Assembly: GCA_001567165.1 (NCBI GenBank)
Contig: LNFQ01000044.1
Coordinates: 1 to 64,000 of the forward strand
Direction of reading: 5' to 3'
Source of the DNA: Bacteroidetes bacterium OLB11
Lineage (GTDB): Bacteria > Bacteroidota > Bacteroidia > Chitinophagales > Chitinophagaceae
Length of the DNA: 64,000 nt
The notes under the pieces are model-generated. The model was not told the DNA's origin, ran no database searches, and worked only from the letters and a program-made list of their open reading frames with translations. How positions within the stretch are numbered: position 1 is the stretch's first letter; every line of letters begins with the position of its first letter. The position numbers and the translations under genes were made by a program. Below, in pieces: positions 1 through 9,287 of the stretch.

Positions 1-140
1 TGATGGCCGCAGTCCAAGCGGCCGCGAAGGCTAAAAAATTTGGTCAAGCGCAACCGATGGCCGCACGTTGTGTAAAGACCGGGAGTTCGCCCATCTGGCG
101 AACGAAGGGATTTACAGGCGTGGGATTGAGGCCAACGCAC
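1..140. repeat. GC-rich structured intergenic segment
   Basis: The first ~140 bases are clearly richer in G+C than the rest of the window. They contain a perfect 7-bp hairpin (85-91 with 97-103, loop CATCT), nested inside a TGTAAA/TTTACA pair. A 10-base direct repeat, GATGGCCGCA, occurs at 2-11 and 56-65. No convincing protein is encoded. The composition shift stops abruptly near 140. It may be the edge of a dispersed repeat, or an integron-like recombination site next to the decayed recombinase at 248-739; I do not recognise a specific family. Confidence 0.45.
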
Positions 141-247
141 AAATATACGAAACTCTCTCAAATTTCAAAAATTTTTATTGCTTTAATTCTCAATTAGATA
201 TGTTTTTTCTTTCTTTAAGATATAAATAATACGAAGCCTAACTGGAT

Positions 248-739
248 ATGCAAAATGCGAAGTTAATTTTCGATCCAAACTTATTTTAAATTTCTCTAGG
301 GAAGCATCATGACAAAAAAGTGATATGGGTAAAAATTTAATTACGATATAAACCTTATCCATCTCTTCCGCAGTCAAGCAAAAGCTTATTGGTCGGCTTC
401 GCAAAATGCATGGTATTTGATTGATAATTACCATCACCGCAATCTTTGTGGTATAGAATTAGATATTGTAGGAAAAGAGGTTTTATCGAAGATTTCGGAA
501 ACAAATATGCCCGAATTATTGGAATGTCAAAACATACTTACGCTCAAAAGTTATTCACAAAACACCATCCGCACTTATTCTATTGAGTTTGCTCAGTTGT
601 TGTATTTGCTTAAGGATTTTCCAGTTCAAGACCTTCTGCGGAGCGATTACAAAGCTATTTTTTGTATTGTCACAATGAATTAAAATTGTCTGAAAATCAG
701 AAGATCTTGTATGATGTTTATGTTTCTGGGAGTCTGTAA
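248..739 (+). pseudogene. decayed tyrosine recombinase, N-terminal part only
   Basis: Reading across breaks gives the N-terminal arm and SAM-like core-binding domain of a XerD/phage-integrase-type recombinase. Signatures are AYWSASQNAWYLIDN, then LKSYSQNTIRTYSIEFAQLL and HNELKLSENQ. The frame is broken by a TAA near 284, an extra A in the A run at 331-335 and a missing T in the T run at 658-663. After the SENQ motif the sequence ends at a stop, and the catalytic R-H-R-Y domain is absent, so it could not recombine DNA even if the frameshifts are sequencing errors. It is a relic of a mobile element, beside a GC-rich segment of different composition. Confidence 0.7.
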
Positions 740-962
740 AAAATTATTCGATTTTTTGAATGATAATTATTCAGTTTAAGTCCTGAAATGATTTTTCATT
801 TCTTGTCCATTTTTACATGTTTTAGAGTAAACTTATTTGATGACAAGGCAATCGGTTCAATAGCTTCTTGAATTTGTTCGATATTTTTCATCTTCTACAC
901 TTCATATAAAATTTATTTATAATCTACATTATTTGAAAATAGAACAGTTTGTAACCTCATTG

Positions 963-970
963 TATATTTG
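963..970 (+). promoter_or_regulatory. Bacteroidota -7 promoter element for glutathione peroxidase
   Basis: TATATTTG matches the Bacteroidota -7 consensus TAnnTTTG and lies 21 bases before the ATG at 992. No well-spaced -33 TTTG is present; the nearest TTTG (948-951) is only 11 bases away. Confidence 0.4.
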
Positions 971-991
971 CATTTATATAATTTTCATTCA

Positions 992-1535
992 ATGAAATAC
1001 TTTTTAGTTCTTTCAATTTTTTCATTTCTTATGACTTCAAAAAACGCTACAAGCTCAGTATCATTCTATTTATGACTTTAAGGTTGAATCATTAGAAGGA
1101 GGAACAATTGATTTTTCACAGTTTAAAGGGAAAAAAATATTGATTGTCAATACGGCTTCTAAATGTGGATACACTCCACAGTATGAGGGTTTGGAGGCTC
1201 TCTATAGAAAATATCATAACAAATTAGTCATCATAGGTTTTCCTGCTAATAACTTTTTAAGACAGGAGCCTGGCACAAATAGTGAAATCAAAACTTTTTG
1301 TCAAAAAAACTATGGTGTGAGTTTTCCAATGGCGGCTAAAATTAGTGTGAAAGGAAAAAATATGCACCCTCTATATATTTGGCTTACCGAAAAAAAATAT
1401 AACCAATATAGCAATAGTAGTGTGAAATGGAATTTTCAAAAATATCTTATTGATGAAAAAGGAAATTTGGTGCAAGTCTTTTCACCTGGTGTCAAACCTG
1501 ATAGCGAAGAAATTATAAATGCTATCGAAAAATAA
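992..1535 (+). CDS. glutathione peroxidase family protein, secreted (frameshifted)
   Basis: This is a thiol peroxidase of the glutathione-peroxidase fold that reduces H2O2 or lipid hydroperoxides with a catalytic cysteine. The Cys motif ASKCGYTPQYEGL sits near residue 58, FPANNF carries the conserved Asn, and KWNFQKYLID carries the catalytic Trp. The downstream frame is open only from 1140. Removing one A from the run at 1039-1044 joins it to an ATG at 992 and yields a signal peptide ending in TLQAQ, giving about 180 residues. The protein is therefore probably periplasmic. The usual Cys of FPCNQF is replaced by Ala. The electron donor is more likely thioredoxin than glutathione (inference). 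Its 3' end lies 19 bases before mqnC. Confidence 0.88.
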
Positions 1536-1554
1536 TCCTACCTTTAATAATATC

Positions 1555-2682
1555 ATGACTGCATTATCTACACTTTACGACAAAGCTTATCACTTTGAAT
1601 TTTTAACTGCTGAAGAAGGGCAATTTCTCTTTGAACATGCTCCTTTGACTGAGTTGATGCACATAGCAAATGAATTAAGAAAACAACAAGTGCCTCATGG
1701 GAAGGTCACTTGGCAAATTGACCGCAATGTCAACACCACCAATGTTTGTATTGCCAATTGTAAGTTCTGTAATTTTTATCGAATACCTGGACATTCTGAG
1801 GCTTACATTACAGACATGGATACTTACAAAACAAAAATTGAAGAAACCATTCGTTGGGGAGGCGATCAATTGCTTTTGCAAGGAGGGCATCATCCCGATT
1901 TAGGTTTAAAATATTATGTCGATACTTTCAAAGGAATAAAAGCACTTTATCCAAATATAAAGTTGCATGCTCTAGGTCCACCAGAAATTGCACATATCAC
2001 CAAACTAGAAAAAAGTACTCATGAAGAAGTGTTGAAAGAATTAATCAATGCCGGGATGGATAGCTTACCCGGTGCCGGTGCTGAGATTTTGAATGACCGA
2101 GTGAGAAGGTTGATTTCAAAAGGAAAATGTGGTGCACAAGAATGGCTTGATATTATGAGAGCTGCACACCGCTTGGGTCTTAACACATCAGCAACGATTA
2201 TGTTTGGTCATGTCGAAACACTTGAAGAGCGATTTCAACACCTAGTTGATATCAGACAAGTGCAAAGTGAAAAACCAGATAATGCGAATGGATTTTTGGC
2301 TTTTATCCCATGGACATTTCAAGATGTTGACACCATATTAGCCAAAATCAAACGAGCACAAAACAATACCACTTCAGAAGAATATATTCGCATGATTGCC
2401 ATGTGTAGGATCATGCTTCCTAATATTAAAAATATTCAAGCTTCTTGGTTAACTGTGGGCAAACAAGTCGCACAGATTAGTCTATATGCTGGGGCTAATG
2501 ATTTTGGAAGTATTATGCTGGAAGAAAACGTAGTGAGTGCCGCCGGTGCACCTCATCGTTTTACTTACAAAAGTATTCAAGATGCAATTAGAGAAGCTGG
2601 TTTTGAACCTCAACTCAGAGCTCAAAATTATCAATTTAGAGAACTGCCTGTGGATATCGAAGAGCAAGTTATTAATTATTGA
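1555..2682 (+). CDS. mqnC: cyclic dehypoxanthinyl futalosine synthase
   Basis: MqnC is the radical-SAM enzyme that cyclises dehypoxanthinyl futalosine in the futalosine route to menaquinone. The CX3CX2C cluster motif, CIANCKFCNFYR, is at residues 65-72, followed by the glycine-rich GGDQLLLQGG and a family-typical C-terminus with SAAGAPHRFTY. I chose the ATG at 1555 because an upstream in-frame start at 1519 would overlap the peroxidase gene and adds 12 non-conserved residues. Length from there is 375 residues, normal for the family. It indicates menaquinone-based respiration via futalosine. Other mqn genes are not in the window. Confidence 0.95.
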   Translation: MTALSTLYDKAYHFEFLTAEEGQFLFEHAPLTELMHIANELRKQQVPHGKVTWQIDRNVNTTNVCIANCKFCNFYRIPGHSEAYITDMDTYKTKIEETIRWGGDQLLLQGGHHPDLGLKYYVDTFKGIKALYPNIKLHALGPPEIAHITKLEKSTHEEVLKELINAGMDSLPGAGAEILNDRVRRLISKGKCGAQEWLDIMRAAHRLGLNTSATIMFGHVETLEERFQHLVDIRQVQSEKPDNANGFLAFIPWTFQDVDTILAKIKRAQNNTTSEEYIRMIAMCRIMLPNIKNIQASWLTVGKQVAQISLYAGANDFGSIMLEENVVSAAGAPHRFTYKSIQDAIREAGFEPQLRAQNYQFRELPVDIEEQVINY

Positions 2683-2731
2683 TTTTTTACGCAACAATCA
2701 ATTTTGAATTTTATTCCTTTTTAGAATTATT

Positions 2732-2739
2732 TACATTTG
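2732..2739 (+). promoter_or_regulatory. -7 promoter element upstream of alaS
   Basis: TACATTTG matches TAnnTTTG and lies 31 bases before the alaS ATG. A TTTTG at 2702-2706 is a possible -33 element, but the 25-base spacing is longer than usual. Confidence 0.4.
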
Positions 2740-2770
2740 CAATCCATTTTATTCAAACTAACGAAACACA

Positions 2771-5377
2771 ATGACTTCATCCAATATTCGAAAACAATTT
2801 CTTGATTTTTTTAAATCAAAAAATCACCTCATTGTTCCATCTGCACCGATTGTCATCAAAAATGATCCAACACTAATGTTTACCAATGCCGGTATGAATC
2901 AGTTTAAAAACTATTTTTTAGGCAATGAAACACCGGTTTCAAAAAGGGTAGCAGACACCCAAAAGTGTTTGCGAGTGAGTGGAAAGCATAACGATTTAGA
3001 GGAAGTAGGCGTTGATACTTATCATCACACCATGTTTGAAATGTTGGGGAATTGGAGTTTTGGAGATTATTTCAAAGCAGAAGCAATTGCATGGAGTTGG
3101 GAGTTGCTCACCGAAATTTATCAATTAGATAAAAGCCGTATCTATGTAACCATTTTTGAAGGAGATGAAAAAGAAAATATTCCAAAAGATGTGGAGGCCT
3201 ATAACGAATGGAAAAAAGTAATTTCAGAAGACCGCATTTTATTAGGGAATAAAAAAGATAATTTTTGGGAAATGGGAGATGTCGGTCCATGTGGTCCTTG
3301 CACTGAAATTCATTATGACAGTCGCAGTGAAAGCGAAAGAGCCAACATCGATGGAAAAATATTAGTCAATGCAGATCACCCGCAAGTCATTGAAATATGG
3401 AATAATGTATTCATTCAATATAACCGAAAAAAAGATGGATGCCTTGAAAACTTACCAGCTAAGCATGTTGACACTGGAATGGGTTTTGAACGATTAGTAA
3501 GAATTATTCAAAATAAAACTTCCAATTATGATACGGATATTTTTATCCCTATCATTGAACTTATCGAGCATATTACAAAACTGAAATATCATTTTTTAGA
3601 TAGCAAACAAGATATCGCTTTTAGAGTGTTAGCCGATCACATACGAGCAATTAGCTTCACTATTGCTGATGGTCAATTGCCTTCCAATACCAGTGCCGGC
3701 TATGTTATCAGAAGAATATTAAGAAGAGCTGTTCGATATTATTTTTCATTTTTAAATTATAAACAACCACTTCTCCACCAATTACTGCCGTTGATAGCAA
3801 ACCAATTTGAAGAAGTTTTCCCTGCGTTAAAAGCACAAGAAGAATTTGTCAAAAAAGTAATTTATGAAGAAGAACTTTCGTTTTTAAGAACGTTAGAAAA
3901 TGGACTCAAACGTATCGAAGAATTATCAATCAGTAATCAAACATTAAATGGAGATGACGCTTTTGAGTTATATGATACTTACGGATTTCCAATAGATTTG
4001 ACACAATTGATTGCAACAGAAAAAGGCTGGAATGTCGATATTGAAGGCTTTAAGCAAGAATTGCAAAAACAAAAAGATAGAAGTAGAAAAGCTGCAATTG
4101 TGGATACAGAAGATTGGATTGTGCTAGATGAGCATCCACAATTTCAATGGAGTGCATACACTAAAACCGAAGCTACAACTCATGTTGTAAAATATCGAAA
4201 AGTGAGTACAAAAGGAAAAACACAATATCAAATTGTATTAGCTGAAACACCTTTCTATGCTGAAAGTGGCGGACAAGTGGGCGATGCCGGTGAACTTTAT
4301 TTTGAATCAAGCAATCACAAAATTGCAATCACGGATACTAAAAAAGAAAACGACCTCATTATTCATTTTGCAATTGAGATTCCTGAAAACTTATCAGGAA
4401 ATGTGGTGGCAAAAATTGATGCAAGTCGAAGAAGAAAAATCACAAGACATCATAGTGTCACTCACTTGATGCATGCCGCATTGAGAGAAGTGTTGGGCAG
4501 TCATGTTGCACAAAAAGGAAGTATGTGTAATGATGAAAATTTGCGTTTTGATTTTTCACATTTTGCTAAATTAACAGATGATGAAATCGCAGCAGTAGAG
4601 CGAATCGTAAATCGAAAAATTAGACAAAATATACCAGTTATTATAAAAGAAATGCCAAAAGATGAAGCACTGCAATTGGGTGCTATGGCTTTGTTTGGCG
4701 AAAAATACGGAGATGTGGTTCGAGTAGTTATCATGGATGAAAACTTTAGCATAGAGCTATGCGGTGGCACTCATGTGATGAATACAGGTGAATTGAATAT
4801 TTTTAAAATTATATCTGAAACTGCTGTTGCGGCGGGTGTAAGAAGAGTAGAAGCCTTAGCAGGATGTAAAGCAGAAGGCTATATGATGAAACAACTAAAA
4901 GACTTGCATGAAGTAAAAACAATTCTAAAAAATCCAAAAGACATTATCCAAGCAGTTAAGCAATTGCAAGACGAAAAATCGAACCTACAAAAAGAGTTTG
5001 AACAATTAGAATCCAAACTACTATCAGGTGTCAAAACGCAGTTAGAATCTAAGTGGGAGACAGTTCATGATATTGCTTTTCTTGGTGAGCAAGTTGAAGT
5101 GTCAAGTGCAGATGCGTTGAAAAAATTAGCATTGAGTTTAAAAAGAGATGCAAATACATCTTATGTGATTGCGTTGGCAAGTCATATAGATGCAAAGGCT
5201 TTCGTTGTGGTTGTGTGTGATGAAAATTCCTCTTTGAATGCAAATCAAATTATCAAAGAAGTGGTGGCACCTATGATAAAAGGTGGAGGCGGAGGGCAAA
5301 AATCATTGGCTACTGCCGGCGGACAAGATGCTAGTCAGCTGAAGCAAGTGATTGCTAAAATCAAATCAAAACTATAA
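2771..5377 (+). CDS. alaS: alanyl-tRNA synthetase
   Basis: This cytoplasmic class II synthetase charges tRNA-Ala with alanine. The N-terminal catalytic core (about 1-240) begins with IRKQFLDFFKSKNH and contains NVFIQYNR and the VDTGMGFERL motif. The editing domain carries the zinc/hydrolysis motif HHSVTHLMH near residue 560 and CGGTHV near 663. A coiled coil and the C-Ala/DHHA1-like domain follow, ending in GGGGGGQKSLATAGG. At 868 residues it is full length and unbroken, a useful contrast to the many frameshifted neighbours. It converges with the adenosyltransferase gene, whose stop is only 4 bases away. Confidence 0.98.
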   Translation: MTSSNIRKQFLDFFKSKNHLIVPSAPIVIKNDPTLMFTNAGMNQFKNYFLGNETPVSKRVADTQKCLRVSGKHNDLEEVGVDTYHHTMFEMLGNWSFGDYFKAEAIAWSWELLTEIYQLDKSRIYVTIFEGDEKENIPKDVEAYNEWKKVISEDRILLGNKKDNFWEMGDVGPCGPCTEIHYDSRSESERANIDGKILVNADHPQVIEIWNNVFIQYNRKKDGCLENLPAKHVDTGMGFERLVRIIQNKTSNYDTDIFIPIIELIEHITKLKYHFLDSKQDIAFRVLADHIRAISFTIADGQLPSNTSAGYVIRRILRRAVRYYFSFLNYKQPLLHQLLPLIANQFEEVFPALKAQEEFVKKVIYEEELSFLRTLENGLKRIEELSISNQTLNGDDAFELYDTYGFPIDLTQLIATEKGWNVDIEGFKQELQKQKDRSRKAAIVDTEDWIVLDEHPQFQWSAYTKTEATTHVVKYRKVSTKGKTQYQIVLAETPFYAESGGQVGDAGELYFESSNHKIAITDTKKENDLIIHFAIEIPENLSGNVVAKIDASRRRKITRHHSVTHLMHAALREVLGSHVAQKGSMCNDENLRFDFSHFAKLTDDEIAAVERIVNRKIRQNIPVIIKEMPKDEALQLGAMALFGEKYGDVVRVVIMDENFSIELCGGTHVMNTGELNIFKIISETAVAAGVRRVEALAGCKAEGYMMKQLKDLHEVKTILKNPKDIIQAVKQLQDEKSNLQKEFEQLESKLLSGVKTQLESKWETVHDIAFLGEQVEVSSADALKKLALSLKRDANTSYVIALASHIDAKAFVVVVCDENSSLNANQIIKEVVAPMIKGGGGGQKSLATAGGQDASQLKQVIAKIKSKL

Positions 5378-5381
5378 AGGG

Positions 5382-5951
5382 TTATTTTCCTCTAGGTTGC
5401 CATAAAATTTCGTTACCCTTTTTTTGAAAAACAATAAATCGAGAAAGGGCAAATAAATAATCAGACAATCGATTTAAATACTGAATAATAATGGGTTCAA
5501 CGGGTTCATCACTCAAAGTCATTCCAACTGCAATTCGTTCTGCACGTCTGCAAACACATCTAGCAATGTGACAGTGAGAGGCAATGATATTTCCACCAGG
5601 CAAGATGAAATTTTTTAAAGGTGGCAAAACCTTATCCATATCGTCAATAGCGAGTTCGAGTTGGGTCACTTCATCATCATGCAACTCAGGTATGGGCATT
5701 TTTATTTTCTTGTTAGGGTCACAAGCTAAATGAGAGCCAATATCGAAAAGTTGATTTTGAATTTTAAATAATAAAAGTTTAGTGGATTTTAATTCATCAT
5801 CACACAAATCATTTATCAATCCTATCCAAGAGTTGAGCTCATCGATGGTGCCGTAGGCTTCAATGCGGATATGACTTTTAGGAACTCTAGAACCTCCAAT
5901 GAGTGCGGTACTCCCTTTGTCACCTGTTTTGGTATAAATTTTAAAACTCAT
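5382..5951 (-). CDS. PduO-type cob(I)alamin adenosyltransferase
   Basis: The enzyme transfers the adenosyl group of ATP to cob(I)alamin or a corrinoid precursor, making the B12 coenzyme. The ATP-binding N-terminus YTKTGDKGSTALIGG (residues 6-20), YGTIDELNSWIG, and CRRAERIAV in the C-terminal helices are diagnostic for the PduO family. The 189 residues are typical. It is the last gene of a minus-strand group (gaps of about 20 bases or less to the CNNM gene). No B12-dependent enzyme is nearby, so the user enzyme is unknown. Confidence 0.93.
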   Translation of the reverse strand: MSFKIYTKTGDKGSTALIGGSRVPKSHIRIEAYGTIDELNSWIGLINDLCDDELKSTKLLLFKIQNQLFDIGSHLACDPNKKIKMPIPELHDDEVTQLELAIDDMDKVLPPLKNFILPGGNIIASHCHIARCVCRRAERIAVGMTLSDEPVEPIIIQYLNRLSDYLFALSRFIVFQKKGNEILWQPRGK

Positions 5952-5971
5952 CTTCTTTGTTTAATTTGTTA

Positions 5972-6691
5972 TTAATAAAACCATTTTTCAGCTTCAATAA
6001 TACTTTCTGGCCTGCCCACATCAATGAGTAAAGATTCACTATGGTCAAAGTATTTGATATTTTTTGTTTTTGAAACTTCCAAATAGGTATCGATGATTGA
6101 AAATTTTTCTTCATCATTATTCATGTAGTTGAACAGTTCGGGATGAATGATATGTATTCCGCTAAATGATTTTTCAGAAAGGGGATCGCTATTTCGGCTC
6201 ATACGAAGCTCATTTGTTTTTTTATTTTTCCAACCACATAAATTTTTATTATCATCAAACAAAAGACTACGAGAACTTTCTCTGTTGCTGACTGCAAGCG
6301 TTACGATTGGGTGAAATTCAAAATGATTTTGTATTAAATTTTCCAAAGGGAGCGTGGTTAATATATCAACATTCATCACTAAAAATGGTCCTTGATTTTG
6401 AAAATACCAAGATGCTTTTTTGATTCCACCACCTGTTTCCAATATTTTGTTTGTTTCATCTGAAAGGGTTATGTCCATTCCAAAATATTGATTCGATTTG
6501 AGAAATTGAATAATTTGATCAGCGAAGTGATGTATATTAATGATGACTTCGTGGATATTAGCTGATTTTAAATATTCGAGATTATGTTGCAAAAGCGTTT
6601 TTTTATTTACAAGTGCTAATGCTTTAGGATGCTTATCTGTAAATGGTTTGAGCCTTGTTCCTAAACCTGCCGCTAATATCATTGCTTTCAT
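5972..6691 (-). CDS. sugar-phosphate nucleotidyltransferase (MurU/RmlA-like)
   Basis: This protein has an NTP-transferase fold and is expected to make a nucleotide-activated sugar. The signature loop AAGLGTRLKPFTDKHPKAL opens the protein, followed by MNVDILT (metal-binding Asp) and SGIHIIHPELF. At 239 residues with no C-terminal hexapeptide domain it resembles the short MurNAc-1-phosphate uridylyltransferase (MurU) class more than GlmU. The exact sugar cannot be told. It starts 3 bases after the stop of the CNNM protein gene, so translation is probably coupled. Confidence 0.85.
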   Translation of the reverse strand: MKAMILAAGLGTRLKPFTDKHPKALALVNKKTLLQHNLEYLKSANIHEVIINIHHFADQIIQFLKSNQYFGMDITLSDETNKILETGGGIKKASWYFQNQGPFLVMNVDILTTLPLENLIQNHFEFHPIVTLAVSNRESSRSLLFDDNKNLCGWKNKKTNELRMSRNSDPLSEKSFSGIHIIHPELFNYMNNDEEKFSIIDTYLEVSKTKNIKYFDHSESLLIDVGRPESIIEAEKWFY

Positions 6692-6694
6692 TTC

Positions 6695-7969
6695 TTATTC
6701 TTTTTTCTTAAAAGGTTTTAATGACTTTACTTTGACAGTTTCGATTCGAGTGTCGCTCACGAGTAAAATGATAAATTCATAATCCCCTAAAATAATTTTT
6801 TCATTTTGTTTTGGAATTGATTCATGGTTGTCAATGATGTATCCAGAGAGGGTTTCAGCGTCTTCAATGGGTAAAGAGAGATTGTATTTTTCATTGATAT
6901 ACTCAACTTCTAGCCGTCCTGAAAAAATAAACTCAGTAGTAGATAATTGTTTTTCGACATATTCATCTGTATCGTACTCATCTTCTATTTCTCCAAAAAT
7001 TTCTTCTAAAATATCTTCTAAAGTTACGATGCCGGCAGTTCCTCCAAATTCGTCAATGACCCATGCAATGCTTTTTCGTTCTTTAGTGAATTGGTTTAGC
7101 AAGTCAACGGTATTCATTGCTTCAGGAACAACAGGAATTTTGTGCATCATATTTTTGATGCTAGTCGGGTTTTTGTAAAAATCGATATGATGAACATAAC
7201 CCAAGATATTATCAATATTATTATCATAAACGATGATTTTAGAAATTTTGGATTCTAAAAAATATTTCCTCAATTCATTGATGTCAGCATTTATGGATAT
7301 GGCTTCGATTTCATTTCGAGGTACTAAACATTCTCTGACTCTGATATGTGAAAGGTGTAGGGCGTTTTCAAAAAGTTCGGTATTCAAATCGTTGGAATCG
7401 CTGTCTTGTCCGGTTCTTAATTGTTTGACAAATTGTTCTAAATCGATTTTTGAATATACTGTTTTCTCAACTGCGATACGAACATTGAATAGATATTTTA
7501 AAATAAATTCGGAGATGCCTACAAAAAATTGAGCGATAGGATATAAGAAAAAATAGAAAAATCGAATAGGATATGTGAAGAATGTTAAGGTGCTTTCGGG
7601 TTTGGAACGAAACATCGCTTTCGGCAAAAATTCTCCTAAAAATAATACAGTGATGGTGGCAATCAACGTGTCTAAAAACAAACGTAAATATTCATTTTCG
7701 GGCAATCCGATTGCATTAAAAAAGGTGTTTGTCAATTGGGTCATCAAAAGACCATACACAATTAAAACAATATTGATTCCTACTAAATTTGCTCCTATAA
7801 ATGTGGCGGGTTTTTCCATAAATCCCACGATGATTTTAGCTACGGTTGACCCTTGTTTCTTTTTTAATTCAAAGTTTAATTTGTTAGATGAAATGAAAGC
7901 AATTTCGATTCCTGAAAAAAAGGCTATGAGGAGTAAGCAAAGTAATATGTATATGAAAGTTGATAACAT
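6695..7969 (-). CDS. CNNM/CBS-domain membrane protein (CorC/HlyC type, GldE-like)
   Basis: Four N-terminal hydrophobic segments form a CNNM (DUF21) domain within about 1-190. A CBS pair follows (about 200-330, with FENALHLSHIRVRECLVPR and WVIDEFGGTAGIVTLEDILEEIFGEI), then a C-terminal CorC/HlyC domain. The family exports or senses Mg2+/Co2+; in gliding Bacteroidota the relative GldE is a motility accessory protein. At 424 residues it has the length of both. The window also holds gldC, but it is not adjacent, so I cannot choose between an ion-transport and a GldE role. Confidence 0.88.
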   Translation of the reverse strand: MLSTFIYILLCLLLIAFFSGIEIAFISSNKLNFELKKKQGSTVAKIIVGFMEKPATFIGANLVGINIVLIVYGLLMTQLTNTFFNAIGLPENEYLRLFLDTLIATITVLFLGEFLPKAMFRSKPESTLTFFTYPIRFFYFFLYPIAQFFVGISEFILKYLFNVRIAVEKTVYSKIDLEQFVKQLRTGQDSDSNDLNTELFENALHLSHIRVRECLVPRNEIEAISINADINELRKYFLESKISKIIVYDNNIDNILGYVHHIDFYKNPTSIKNMMHKIPVVPEAMNTVDLLNQFTKERKSIAWVIDEFGGTAGIVTLEDILEEIFGEIEDEYDTDEYVEKQLSTTEFIFSGRLEVEYINEKYNLSLPIEDAETLSGYIIDNHESIPKQNEKIILGDYEFIILLVSDTRIETVKVKSLKPFKKKE

Positions 7970-7994
7970 GAGTGTTACAAAAGTACTTTTTTTA

Positions 7995-8570
7995 TTATTG
8001 ATTCAAAAATTCTTTGATATAGTTTGCACATTCATCAACTGCAGTGTGTAAAACATCATTCACCACGATTTTGTCAAAATGATGAATATAGCTAAGCTCA
8101 TTATTTGCTTTGGCAATTCGCTCTTGTATAGATTGTTCGGTGTCGGTACCTCTATTTTTCAAGCGTTTTTCAAGCTCTTCAATTGATGGAGCTTTTATAA
8201 AAATCGATAAGGCATTTTGTTGATAATATTTTTTGATTCTCATGGCACCAAACACATCAATATCGACTAAAGGAAATTTTTCTGTATTCCAAATGGCTTG
8301 TAATTCTGACTTGAGTGTACCATAATATTTCCCTTCATATACCATTTCATATTCTGCAAATTCTTGATTTTTTATTTTCTCAATAAATTCATCGGTTGAA
8401 ATAAAATAATACTGCACACCGTTGACCTCACCAGCTCTTGGGGCTCTTGTGCAAGCACTAATACTAAAAGTTAATTGAGGAAAGTGTTTTAGTAAAAGGT
8501 TTACGATGGTGGTTTTGCCAGACCCTGATGGTGCGGTGATGATGATAAGCTTTTGCTTGTCGTTATCCAT
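7995..8570 (-). CDS. gmk: guanylate kinase
   Basis: This cytoplasmic enzyme phosphorylates GMP (or dGMP) to GDP using ATP. The P-loop TAPSGSGKTT (residues 12-21), the GMP-binding stretch STRAPR-like SACTRAPRAGEVNGVQYYF, and EYEMVYEGKYYGT are all present. The 191 residues match the family. It lies 25 bases upstream of the CNNM gene and 35 bases downstream of the thioredoxin-like gene, in one minus-strand group. Confidence 0.97.
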   Translation of the reverse strand: MDNDKQKLIIITAPSGSGKTTIVNLLLKHFPQLTFSISACTRAPRAGEVNGVQYYFISTDEFIEKIKNQEFAEYEMVYEGKYYGTLKSELQAIWNTEKFPLVDIDVFGAMRIKKYYQQNALSIFIKAPSIEELEKRLKNRGTDTEQSIQERIAKANNELSYIHHFDKIVVNDVLHTAVDECANYIKEFLNQ

Positions 8571-8605
8571 TTACTTTAGAAATTTTTTTTTAAAAACGAA
8601 ATGAA

Positions 8606-9134
8606 TTATTTCATTATTAATTTTTCTAAATCGGGAATACACTCTTCGGCACTCATATATTTTCCGATAATGATTCCATTGGCATCCACTAGCATACATT
8701 GTGGCACAAATTGTACTCCATATTCCGCAGCGGCTTTACTTTGCCAGCCTCCTAAATCACTGATATGATAATCCCATGATAGTTTATCTTTTTCGATAGC
8801 TTGTATCCATGGTTCTTTTGATTTGTCAAGAGATACGCTCAAAATAGTAAATCCATTTTTTGCATTTTTATATTTTAGTTTACTGTATTTATTATAAAAA
8901 TTAACTAATCCGGGATTTGCCATACGACAAGGACCACACCAACTTGCCCAAAAGTCAATAAGCACTACTCTTTTGTTATTAATTTCAGATAGTTTTAATA
9001 TTTTGCCTTTTGGATTTTCATAAGCCAACTCAGGTGCTTTTTTGCCCGACTTGAATTTTAGTATTCGAGTATTGAGCATTTGTCAATTGGAAACTCAATA
9101 TCGTAATCAGTAATAATAACAAGCTTTTTTTCAT
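8606..9134 (-). CDS. TlpA-like thioredoxin-fold protein, exported (frameshifted)
   Basis: This is a periplasmic thiol-disulfide oxidoreductase. The redox motif WASWCGPCRM is followed by GVQFVPQCMLVD, where the cis-Pro of VP is conserved. The uninterrupted frame begins at 9079 without a leader. Removing one base from the six-base run at 9038-9043 connects it to an ATG at 9134 and gives a signal peptide ending in LTNAQ, followed by VGQKAPEL, the normal TlpA start. The result is about 175 residues. The broken signal peptide is best read as a sequencing error. Substrate unknown; cytochrome c maturation or general reduction are the usual roles. Confidence 0.87.
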
Positions 9135-9287
9135 TTTTATATTTATTTTTTTAGATTATCAAATATATATCATTTATGATAAAAATAGAGTTCTATAAGT
9201 TAATGTTTCGTTTTTCCTAATATCACAAAACATATTTCCTTTTATAATTAGTTTCAAAAATAAAAATGATTCAATTTTGCAAACTCT

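Noticed and set aside
796-891. Short minus-strand frame of 31 codons (MKNIEQIQEAIEPIALS...)
   Set aside because: It is short, has no recognisable family, and lies between a recombinase relic and the peroxidase promoter; nothing supports expression.
5377-5382. Terminator between alaS and the adenosyltransferase
   Set aside because: Only 4 bases separate the stops, and no hairpin with a T tract was found.
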